A stretch of DNA of 64,000 nt from Ancylobacter moscoviensis (GTDB lineage Bacteria; Pseudomonadota; Alphaproteobacteria; Rhizobiales; Xanthobacteraceae). A program made the position numbers and the translations under genes. How positions within the stretch are numbered: the stretch's first letter is position 1; every line of letters begins with the position of its first letter. Where the stretch lies: assembly GCF_007559435.1 (NCBI RefSeq), contig NZ_VMBP01000002.1, forward strand, positions 496,001 to 560,000. Direction: 5' to 3'. A model generated the notes under the pieces. That model was not told where the DNA came from and ran no database searches. It worked only from the letters and a program-made list of their open reading frames with translations. Below, piece by piece: positions 47,309 through 55,800 of the stretch.

Positions 47309-48331
47309 TCAGAAGGTGATGACGACCTTGCCGAACACCCGGCGGGTCTCCAGGCGCTCCAGGCCGGCGCCGAAATCCGCCAGCGGGAATTCGGAATCGA
47401 TCACCGGCAGCACGCCGCGCTCCATGCGCTTCAGACCGTCGGCGATGGCGCGGATCGGCGCGCCGAAGGAGCCGATGATGCGGTACTGGCGCTGGAAGAG
47501 CTGCATCAGGTTCATGTTGACCGAGACGCCCGAGGTCGAGCCGCAGGTGACGAGGCGCCCGCCGGGCTTCATCGACAGCAGCGAGCCGTTCCACGTCTCG
47601 GCGCCGACATGCTCGAACACGACGTCGACGCCCTTCTTCTTGGTGATCTTGCGGACCTCGTGCTCGAAGCGGTCGGTGCGGTAGTTGATCGCGTGGTCGG
47701 CGCCGAGGGCCAGCGCCTTGGCGCACTTCTCGTCGTCGCCGGCCGTGGTGATGACGGTGCAGCCGATCTCCTTGGCCATGCGGATGGCCACGGTGCCGAT
47801 GCCGGAGCCGGCGGCGTGCACCAGCACGGTCTCGCCGGGTTCGAGCTTGGCATTGTCGAACAGCATGTGCTCGACGGTGGAGAAGGTGACCGGCGCGCAG
47901 GCGGCGTCGACCCAGGAGATGCCCTCCGGGATCGGCACGCAGAGCCGCTCCTTGATGTTGAGCTTGTCGCGGGCGAAGCCGTCGACGTGGAAGCCCATGA
48001 CGCCGGCGACCTCCTCGCAGAGATTGTCGCGGCCCTGCCGGCACATCTTGCACTGGCCGCAGGTGAGGGCGCCGTACATGGCGACCTTCGAGCCGGGCTT
48101 GAAGCGGGTGACGCCCTCGCCGGTGGCGATGACCTCGCCGACCGCCTCGGCGCCGACGACGAGCGGCATCTTGCGCTTGGCGAAGGCCATGCCGCGCCAG
48201 CCCCAGACGTCGATATGGTTCAGCGCCAGCGCCTTGATGGAGACCTGCACCTCACCCGGCTCCGGCGCACCCGGCTCCGGCAGATCGGTAAGGATGAGTT
48301 CGCGGTCGGACACCAGCTGAAGCGCGCGCAT
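47309..48331 (-). CDS. adh2XL: MDR dehydrogenase of the VLCFA cluster (Adh2XL)
   Basis: A 340-residue medium-chain dehydrogenase. The structural zinc lobe is complete (TCGQCKMCRQGRDNLC, about 95-110), whereas the usual catalytic-zinc cysteine is missing (NHIDVW), and the Rossmann motif is HAAGSGIGTVAIRMA (about 171-185). In the rhizobial acpXL cluster this gene is called adh2XL. Loss of the catalytic zinc ligand fits an enoyl-ACP reductase-like or quinone-oxidoreductase activity, so it may supply the final reduction of the elongation cycle; this is inference. ATG 48331 is chosen over an in-frame TTG at 48343. Confidence 0.88.
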   Translation of the reverse strand: MRALQLVSDRELILTDLPEPGAPEPGEVQVSIKALALNHIDVWGWRGMAFAKRKMPLVVGAEAVGEVIATGEGVTRFKPGSKVAMYGALTCGQCKMCRQGRDNLCEEVAGVMGFHVDGFARDKLNIKERLCVPIPEGISWVDAACAPVTFSTVEHMLFDNAKLEPGETVLVHAAGSGIGTVAIRMAKEIGCTVITTAGDDEKCAKALALGADHAINYRTDRFEHEVRKITKKKGVDVVFEHVGAETWNGSLLSMKPGGRLVTCGSTSGVSVNMNLMQLFQRQYRIIGSFGAPIRAIADGLKRMERGVLPVIDSEFPLADFGAGLERLETRRVFGKVVITF

Positions 48332-48439
48332 GAACAACTCCAAAACGACGGCGAGGGCATCATCGGTCCGCCCCGTTCCCGATACGGGAAGAGGCGCGGG
48401 TGGATGCCGCCCGCGGAAGGATGAGGGTGGATAACGAAA

Positions 48440-49192
48440 TCAGCGCTGGATGGCTAGTGCGGCGGTGAGCCCGCCATCCACCGGCAGGGTCGTGCCCGTG
48501 ATGTAGGCGGCCCCCGGCGACAGGAGGAAGGACACCAGCGCCGCCACATCCTCCGGTCCGGCGAAGCGGCCGGCGGGGATCTGCTTCTCGACATTGGCGC
48601 GATAGGCGGCATAGGGCGCCAGCATGGCGGTATCGACGAAGCCGGGCGCCACGACGTTCACGGTGACGCCGCGCCGGGCGCTCTCGATCGCCAGCGTGCG
48701 GCAGTAGCCGGCCAGCGCGGCCTTGGAGGCGGCATAGATGGCGTTGCCGGCATTGGCGACATCCGCCGCGATCGACCCGATGGCGACGATGCGTCCGGCG
48801 CGGGCCCGCGTCATCGGCCGGACCAGCGCACCGACCAGCTTCACGAAGGACCAGTAATTGACCTGCATGAGCTCCTCGGCCTTGCCCTGATCGACGAGGG
48901 CGGCGAGCGTGTCGTAGCTCATGCCGGCATTGTGGATGAAGCCGTAATAGGCCGGCTCCTCCGCGAGCGTGGCGGCGAAGGCTTCGACGGCGGCCTTGTC
49001 GGCGAGGTCCAGCAGGCGTGCCTCGACCGCCGCGTCGGGCTTGTCCGCCTTGATGGAGGCGATGAGTGCCTCGGCCTCGGCTTCCGCCGTGCGGACGGTG
49101 AACAGGACGTCGAAACCGGCAAGCGCAAGGGCGCGTACGATGGCGGCACCGACACCACGGCCGCCGCCGGTCACGAGGACGCGCTGGGTCAT
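48440..49192 (-). CDS. SDR, probable 3-oxoacyl-ACP reductase of the VLCFA cluster
   Basis: A 250-residue classical short-chain reductase resembling FabG. Cofactor loop VTGGGRGVGAAIVRALALAG (about 7-26), catalytic Ser in IGSIAADVANAG and the YxxxK pair in YAASKAAL (Tyr about 155, Lys about 159), then VNVVAPGFVDTAML. It lies inside the VLCFA cluster between fabF1XL and adh2XL. I recall the basic rhizobial cluster as six genes without an SDR, so this is an added or lineage-specific member that would supply the ketoreductase step. Confidence 0.87.
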   Translation of the reverse strand: MTQRVLVTGGGRGVGAAIVRALALAGFDVLFTVRTAEAEAEALIASIKADKPDAAVEARLLDLADKAAVEAFAATLAEEPAYYGFIHNAGMSYDTLAALVDQGKAEELMQVNYWSFVKLVGALVRPMTRARAGRIVAIGSIAADVANAGNAIYAASKAALAGYCRTLAIESARRGVTVNVVAPGFVDTAMLAPYAAYRANVEKQIPAGRFAGPEDVAALVSFLLSPGAAYITGTTLPVDGGLTAALAIQR

Positions 49193-49253
49193 GGGAGGTT
49201 CCTTCTGTCGCCTCGTCGCGCGGAACGGGCAGGGCGCGGAGGCATGAAACAGT

Positions 49254-49278
49254 GATGGCCGGGACGAACCCGGCCATC
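49254..49278. repeat. Dispersed palindromic repeat, copy 2 (GATGGCCGGG-N5-CCCGGCCATC)
   Basis: A 10-bp perfect inverted repeat around ACGAA, with the same nine inner arm bases as the copy at 28236-28258. It lies in the 114-base gap between fabF1XL and the SDR gene, inside the operon, where it could reduce read-through or stabilise the upstream mRNA. Confidence 0.75.
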
Positions 49279-49306
49279 GGCAGATTTCGGAGCTGTCAGC
49301 CGGGCG

Positions 49307-50587
49307 TCACGCAGGCTCGCCGGTCAGGATCAGGCAGACATTCTGCCCGCCGAAGCCGAAGGAGTTCGACATCACGCGCTTCACCTGCGCATCGCGGGCC
49401 ACGTTGGGCACCACGTCGAGCGGAATGGCGGGGTCCGGCAGCTCGTAATTGATGGTCGGCGGGATGCGGCCCTTGGCGATGGTCAGCAGCGAGATCACCG
49501 CCTCGATGGCACCGGCGGCGGTCAGCGTGTGGCCGATCATCGACTTGTTGGAGGAGATCGGGATTCCGGCCAGCCGCTCGCCGAACACGGCGCTCATGCC
49601 GGTGAACTCCATACGGTCGTTCTCCGGCGTCGAGGTACCGTGGGCGTTGATGTAATCGATGTCGTCCGGGCTCACGCCGGCATCGGCCAGCGCCTGCCGC
49701 ATGCAGCCGATCACCGGCTTGGCGTCCGGCGAGGAGCGGGTGCGGTGGAAGCTGTCGGCCATTTCGCCGACACCCTCGACCACGCCGAGGATCTTCGCCC
49801 CGCGCGCCGTGGCGTGCTCGAGGCTTTCCAGCACCAGCGCGCCGGCGCCTTCGGCGATGATGAAGCCGTCGCGGTTCTTGGCGAAGGGACGCGAGGCCGC
49901 CTCGGGAACCTCGTTGTTGGTGGAGAGCGCCGAGAGCAGCGAGAAGCGGATCAGCGCCTCCGCCGTCACCGAGCCGTCTGTGGCGATGGAGAGGGCCGCG
50001 TCGCAGTCGCCGCGGCGGATCGCCTCGACGCCGAGCTGGATCGAGGTGTTGCCCGAGGCGCAGGCGGTGGACAGCGAGATCGGCTGGCCACGCGTGCCGA
50101 ATCGGTCGGCCAGATGGTCAGCGATGGAGCCGTAGAGGAACCGCTCGTGCCAGGCATCGTGGCCATTGGCCTCGGCGGCACGCAGCAGGTCGTCATAGGA
50201 CACCGGACCGTTCGGCGCGGCTTCCTGCGCGAGGATGCGGCGCTGCGGCCATTCCAGCTCGATCGGCGGGACGGCGCAGAAAAGCGGGCCGGGGAAGTTG
50301 CCCTTGGAGCCGATGCCGGATTCGGCGACCGCCTCCTCCGCCGCCAGCTGCGCCAGTTCCTCGGAGAGGTCCGGCGCGGTGCGCCCGCTCTCCGGCAGGA
50401 AGTCGACCGTGCCGGCGATGGTGGTGCGCAGCGTGTCGATCGGGAAGCGGGTGATGCGGTGGATGCCGGAGGTGCCGGCAGTCAGCTTCGCCCAGTTGTC
50501 CGCCTTGCCCTGGCCGAGCGAGGTCACCATGCCCATGCCGGTGACGACGACGATCGGCCGGCCGGCCTTGTCGGTATAGGAAGCCAT
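49307..50587 (-). CDS. fabF1XL: Beta-ketoacyl-ACP synthase FabF1XL
   Basis: A 426-residue KAS II-type ketosynthase of the VLCFA cluster. The catalytic triad is complete: Cys176 in SLSTACASGN, His316 in INAHGTSTPEND and His353 in NKSMIGHTLT (with Lys348). It should condense malonyl units onto acyl chains carried by AcpXL. GAGGAGC precedes ATG 50587, so the longer open frame to 50668 is not used. It is preceded 38 bases upstream by the degenerate paralogue FabF2XL. Confidence 0.93.
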   Translation of the reverse strand: MASYTDKAGRPIVVVTGMGMVTSLGQGKADNWAKLTAGTSGIHRITRFPIDTLRTTIAGTVDFLPESGRTAPDLSEELAQLAAEEAVAESGIGSKGNFPGPLFCAVPPIELEWPQRRILAQEAAPNGPVSYDDLLRAAEANGHDAWHERFLYGSIADHLADRFGTRGQPISLSTACASGNTSIQLGVEAIRRGDCDAALSIATDGSVTAEALIRFSLLSALSTNNEVPEAASRPFAKNRDGFIIAEGAGALVLESLEHATARGAKILGVVEGVGEMADSFHRTRSSPDAKPVIGCMRQALADAGVSPDDIDYINAHGTSTPENDRMEFTGMSAVFGERLAGIPISSNKSMIGHTLTAAGAIEAVISLLTIAKGRIPPTINYELPDPAIPLDVVPNVARDAQVKRVMSNSFGFGGQNVCLILTGEPA

Positions 50588-50625
50588 AGTCTGCTCCTCG
50601 GAAGCGTATGCTTCCGCGTGGTGGG

Positions 50626-51810
50626 TCAGTCGGCGCGCTCGACGAGCGCGACGCCTTCTCCACGCCAATGCCCCACTGCGGTGACGATGGCACGGGATAT
50701 GGTGCCGTCGAAAGGCTTTTCCAGCGGCTCGCCGGCCAGCGGGGCGAAGAGCCGTCCTTCGGAGACGGAGAGCGCCGCAAGCGCCAGCGCCACCGGCATC
50801 TGGGCTTCCAGTCCGTGGCCGACGCGGTCGGTCACCGAGCGCACCGGCAGGCCGGAACGGGCGAGCACGGCGGCTTCCGCCTTCGTCGGCTCGGGCGCGC
50901 CGGTGGCGGCGGAGAAGATGGCGGTGTCATCGGTGATTCCGGCTTCCGCGGTCTTCAGCATCTCTTCCAGCGTCGCCTCGACGGCGCCGGCCTCGCTGCG
51001 GCGGGCGCGTTCCGACCACACGCCGGAAAGCTTGGCGATGGGCCTGGCGCCGCGCGCCGTGGCGTGTTCCGGCGATTCCAGCACCAGGAAGGCGCCGGCC
51101 GAGCCGGTGGCGATGCCCTTGGGGTCCGCCAGCACCGGCGCCCAGGGGGCGTGCATGGCGAGGCGCTTGAGCGCGAAGAGCAGCAGCATGTCGCGCCGCT
51201 CGGCGTTATAGGCGCCGCCCACCAGCGCGATCTCGCTGGTGCCGGCCGCGATGCGCGACCAGCCGATGCGCACCGCGTCGGTGCCGGAGCTTTCCTCGCC
51301 CATGAAGGTACGCGAGGAACCGGTGACGCCGTGGACGATGGAGATATTGCCGGCCAGCAGGTTGGAGAGCTGGGCCAGGAACAGCGTCGGGCGCAGGTTC
51401 GACTGGAGCTGCTCGTTCAGGAAGACGTCGGGATTCGCCTGCTTCTCGATCTCGGTGAGAATGGCGCCGTCGACCGATTGGTCGCGTTCGCCGCCGCCCG
51501 CCGCGACCACCATGTCGGTGGCGCCGAGGATTTCCTTGTTGCCCTTCAGGCCCGCCGAATCCAGCGCGAGGCCGGCCGCATAGGTGCCGATGCGCTGCCA
51601 GGGCTCCATCTGCCGCTGGTCGCCCCGCTTCGGGATCTGCTGGTCGAAATCGACCTTGGCCAGCGGATGCACGACGTAGGGAACGAAGCTGTTCTCGTCG
51701 ACCACGGGGCCCGTACCGCCGGCAAGGGCCTGCCAATGGGCTTCCAGACCTTCACCGAGCGAGGAAACGAGCCCGATGCCGGTGATCCAGACGTCGCGAC
51801 GATTAGACAT
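50626..51810 (-). CDS. fabF2XL: Ketosynthase-like FabF2XL lacking the catalytic cysteine
   Basis: A 394-residue thiolase-fold protein of the KAS family, but the active-site block that should read TACASG is GEESSG here; aligned with FabF1XL, Glu173 replaces the nucleophilic Cys. The first catalytic His (INAHGT) is also lost (FSAATG, about 299-304), while VGHGLEA keeps the second (His332). There is no cysteine anywhere in the protein. It is therefore unlikely to condense by itself and may be a chain-length-factor-like partner of FabF1XL, as in type II polyketide synthases. Its start overlaps the fabZXL stop by eight bases, implying coupling. Confidence 0.9.
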   Translation of the reverse strand: MSNRRDVWITGIGLVSSLGEGLEAHWQALAGGTGPVVDENSFVPYVVHPLAKVDFDQQIPKRGDQRQMEPWQRIGTYAAGLALDSAGLKGNKEILGATDMVVAAGGGERDQSVDGAILTEIEKQANPDVFLNEQLQSNLRPTLFLAQLSNLLAGNISIVHGVTGSSRTFMGEESSGTDAVRIGWSRIAAGTSEIALVGGAYNAERRDMLLLFALKRLAMHAPWAPVLADPKGIATGSAGAFLVLESPEHATARGARPIAKLSGVWSERARRSEAGAVEATLEEMLKTAEAGITDDTAIFSAATGAPEPTKAEAAVLARSGLPVRSVTDRVGHGLEAQMPVALALAALSVSEGRLFAPLAGEPLEKPFDGTISRAIVTAVGHWRGEGVALVERAD

Positions 51811-52312
51811 GCGTAAGCTTTCCTGGCCGCTCGGTCCCGTCGGGCGTGGGCCCGTCTCCCATCGGCATGCAGATGCGCTCGGCAGTCGAGAGCAGGTAGC
51901 CGCGGAGTTCCGGGGCAGGGAACGGCATGGTCTTGAGGGTGATGTCGGCGTTGCAGACGAGCTTGCCCTCGACGCGCCCTTCGGCCTTCAGCCGGGCAAA
52001 GCCCGAGCCGTCGTGCTCCATGCGTGCGAACACCTCGATGACCTGCCCCGGTGTCACGAAGGTGCGCAGCTTGCCCTTGTCGACCGAGGCGAGGAACGCC
52101 ATGCGGTCATAGTTGTGGAGGCGCAGAAGCAGCATGCCGCAGCTCTGCGCCATGATCTCGAACAGCAGCACGCCGGGCAGCAGCGGGTGCCCCGGGAAGT
52201 GGCCTTCGAAGATCGGGCTTTCGGTCGGGACGGTGTTGGCTGTCCTCAAGGTGCGAGCGTCGAGGTCGAGCTCGATCACCTTGTCGATCATCTGGAAATA
52301 TTCGAGCCGCAT
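51803..52312 (-). CDS. fabZXL: 3-hydroxyacyl-ACP dehydratase FabZXL
   Basis: A 169-residue hotdog-fold dehydratase. GHFPGHPLLPGVLLFEIMAQ holds the catalytic His38 and Glu52, at the spacing of FabZ. It would dehydrate 3-hydroxyacyl-AcpXL in VLCFA elongation. ATG 52312 is preferred to an adjacent upstream GTG. Its stop codon lies within the fabF2XL start region. Confidence 0.93.
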   Translation of the reverse strand: MRLEYFQMIDKVIELDLDARTLRTANTVPTESPIFEGHFPGHPLLPGVLLFEIMAQSCGMLLLRLHNYDRMAFLASVDKGKLRTFVTPGQVIEVFARMEHDGSGFARLKAEGRVEGKLVCNADITLKTMPFPAPELRGYLLSTAERICMPMGDGPTPDGTERPGKLTHV

Positions 52313-52347
52313 CACCCGTCCCGCTTAAACCCTGCCGAACCGCCCGA

Positions 52348-52629
52348 TCAGGCGGTCTTCGCCGCGATCAGCTCATCGATGCGGGCGCAGAGATTCTTGA
52401 GCACGAAATACTGCTCGGTCGTCGCCTTGCCCTCGTTGACTTCCTGCGTCCACTGCTCAAGCGGCAGCTTGATGCCGAAAGCCTTGTCGATGGCGAAGGC
52501 GATGTCGAGGAAGTCCAGGCTGTCGATGCCGAGATCGTCGATCGCGTGGCTCTCGGGCGTGATGTTCTCGCGCGGGATGTCGCACGTCTCGGCAATGATG
52601 TTGGCAACGGTCTCGAACGTGGTCGACAT
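52348..52629 (-). CDS. acpXL: Acyl carrier protein AcpXL
   Basis: A 93-residue acyl carrier protein specific for very-long-chain fatty acids of lipid A. The phosphopantetheine site is Ser37 in [16 protein letters not shown], and the C-terminal part ([17 protein letters not shown]) is typical of AcpXL rather than housekeeping AcpP. AGAGGC precedes ATG 52629. It is the first gene of the minus-strand cluster acpXL-fabZXL-fabF2XL-fabF1XL-SDR-adh2XL-lpxXL, whose small gaps suggest an operon. Confidence 0.95.
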   Translation of the reverse strand: MSTTFETVANIIAETCDIPRENITPESHAIDDLGIDSLDFLDIAFAIDKAFGIKLPLEQWTQEVNEGKATTEQYFVLKNLCARIDELIAAKTA

Positions 52630-52886
52630 GAAATGCCTCTAGTCTCGGCGGCCGCGTCCGGCCACGGTTGCATTGGTTCTCCCGCCGCTCCCGCGACGAC
52701 AGGCCCCCAAACGGATGACGGCCCGTATACCTAAGGGCGAACGGCTATTCAATGGCGGCGGCGCGGCAATCCTCGGCTGTGTGACATCCATGCCGATCGT
52801 CCCGCTTGAGCGTTGTCATGGCACGGAGGCCGATTCAGGCTTATCGTTCCGCCACTGGTGGAATAGCGGGTTTCGGGGTGGGTGCC

Positions 52887-55800
52887 ATGGTCGCGTTGTC
52901 TTCGGCCTTTTCGTGGCTCGGGCGCGGAGTGGCCGCGCCGCTATTGGCAATGGCGCTGGTGGGGCCGGGCCTCGCCCAGAACACGCCGCCCGCGGTTCCC
53001 AAGCCGCCGAAGCCGCCCGCCGCCGCGACCGCGCCGCAGCCGGCAAAGCCGGCGGCGCAGGCCACCCCAGTGCAGGACGCATTGCCCAGAACCTATTCGC
53101 GGCAGGATCTCATCGAGGCCGCCCGGCGGTTGCAGGCGCTGCTCCAGCGCGAGCGCGGACCGCTGCCCAAGCCGGCGGCGCAGATGCGCAAGGACGCCGA
53201 TGCGGCGCTGGGGAGCGGGGACGCGCGCAGCGCCGCCGAGATCTATGGACGGCTGGCGCAGGCATCGCCGGCCGATTCCGCCGCCTGGATGCGCTTCTCG
53301 CGCGCGCTCACCCGCATCAAGCCGAACGATGACGAGAGCGCCGATACCTTCCTCGAGCGTGCACAGGCCGCCGCCTTCCTCGCCTATCGCGCGGCGACGA
53401 CGCGGGTGCAGCAGGCCGAAGCGCTGTTTGCCATCGGCCACCTCTATAATCAGCGCTCGCTCTGGCGCGCCGCGCTCGACACGCTCAGCGCCGGCCTCAC
53501 CTATGCCAACGTGCCCGACCAGCGCGCCTTCTACGAAAAGCTGCGTGAGGAGCGCGGCTTCCGCATCCTCGACTACAGCGTCGATTCGGATGCCTCCAGC
53601 CCGCGCATCTGCGTTCAGTTCTCCGAGCCGCTGGCGACCGGCGGCAAGGATTATTCCGCCTTCGTGACCCTGAGCGGGCCGAACGGGCCGATCGACAAGC
53701 CGGCGGTGACGGCGGAGGAGAGCCAGCTCTGCGTCGAGGGGCTGAAGCACGGCGACAGCTATGACGTGAAGCTGCGGCAGGGCCTGCCGTCCTCCATCGC
53801 GGCCGAGCCGCTGCGCGAGAGCGCCGACCTCACCATCTATGTACGCGACCGCAAGCCGGGCGTGCGCTTCACCGGCCGCAACTATGTGCTGCCGCGCACC
53901 GGCCCGCGGGGCATTCCGGTGGTGAGCGTCAACACCTCGCGCGTTGGGGTGGAGCTTTATCGCATCGGCGACCGCAGCCTGATTCCCACCGCCCTGGACG
54001 GCAGCTTCCGCCGCGATCTCGGCGGCTACGATCTCCAGCAGCTCAAGGACAGCCGGGCCGAGCTGGTCTTCTCCGGCGAGTTGGAGACGGCGTCGCCGCT
54101 GAACGAGGACGTCACCACCTCCTTCCCCGTGGACGAGGCGGTCGGCACGCTGGCGCCCGGCGTCTATGTGCTGGCGGCGCGCCCGGGCGGCGAGGCGGCC
54201 AACCCGAACGACGAGTGGGGCACCCGCTCGACGCAGTGGTTCGTGGTCTCCGACCTCGGCCTCACCGCCCTGTCGGGCAGCAACGGGCTGACCGTGCTGG
54301 TGCGCGCGCTCGGCACGGCGCAGCCGCTGGAGGGCGTGGAGCTCCGCCTGCTCGCCAAGTCCAACGAGTTGCTGGCGACGGCCCGTACGGATGCTTCGGG
54401 CGCTGCGGCCTTCGACGCCGGGCTCGTGCGCGGCAAGGACGGCTTCGCGCCGGCCGTCGTCGTGGCGCAGGCGAAGGAGGGCGACTATGCCTTCCTGTCG
54501 CTGGAAGATCAGGCCTTCGACCTCACCGATCGCGGGGTCGGCGGACGCGCCGCGCCCGAGAAGATGGATGCCTTCGTCACCACCGAGCGCGGTGTCTACC
54601 GTTCCGGCGAGGAGGTGCACGTCACCGCCCTGCTGCGCGATCCGCAGGTGAAGGCGGCGCCCGGCGTGCCGCTGACCCTCGTCTTCAAGCGTCCCGACGG
54701 CGTGGAGGAGCGCCGCGTGCTGGCGGAGGACGGGGGCGCGGGCGGGCGCAGCGTGTCCTATGCCCTGATGGGCGACGCCATGACCGGCACCTGGCGCGTC
54801 GAGGCTTATGTCGACCCGCGCGGCGCGCCGGTCGGCTCCACCACCTTCCTGCTGGAAGACTACGTGCCGGAGCGTCTGGCGCTGGACCTTTCCACCACCG
54901 CCACCGACATCGCCGCTGCCGCACCGGTGAGCGTGGCGGCGGATGGGCGCTGGCTGTTCGGTCCGCCCGCCGCCGGCCTCGAAATCGAGGGCGAGATCGA
55001 GGTGCGTGTCGCCGATGCCCGCCCGAATCTGGCCGGCTGGCGCTTCGGCCGCCCGGATGACGGCTTTACCCCCGTGCGGCAGCCGCTCGCCGACGCGCCG
55101 TCCACCAATGCGCAGGGCAAGGCGAGCCTTTCCGTGGCGCTGCCGGCGCTGCCGTCGACGGCACGGCCTCTGGAGGCGGAAATCTTCGTCTCCCTGAACG
55201 AGGGCGGCGGGCGCGCCGTGCGCCGCTCGCTGGTGCTGCCGGTGCGCGCGGCCGGCAACGGCATCGGCGTGAAGCCGCTCTTCGACGGCGCGGGTCCGGG
55301 GGAGGGCTCCAATGCCGGCTTCGAGGTGCAGGCGTTCGATGCCGCCGGCAAGCCCGTCGCGCTCAGGGGCGCGCAATGGGCGCTCTACCGTATCGAGACG
55401 CGCTACCAGTGGTACCGGCTCGACGGCAACTGGGATTTCGAGCCGGTCGAATCGATCGCCAAGGTGGCGGACGGCACGTTGGAACTCGGCGAGGGCGCTC
55501 CGGCACGGCTGGAGGTGCCGGTCAACTGGGGGCGTTACCGGCTGGAGGTGAGCGACGGCAAGCTCGCCACCGCCGTGCCCTTCGAGGCCGGCTGGGGCGG
55601 CGGCGCGACCGCCGACGCGCCGGATCGGCTGGAGGTCGGCCTCGACAAGGCGCAATACGCGGACGGCGAAGCGCTGAAGGTAAACCTCACCAGCCGCCAT
55701 GCCGGCTCCGCCACCGTGCTCATTGTCGGCGACGGCGTGCTGGCGTCGAAGACGCTCGACGTGCCGGCCGGCGACAGCTCGGTGGAGTTCGACGTGAAAT

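Noticed and set aside
48360-49277. 305-codon minus-strand frame starting MAGFVPAI
   Set aside because: It begins inside the palindromic repeat and overlaps the SDR gene in another frame; MAGFVPAI starts are typical artefacts of this repeat.
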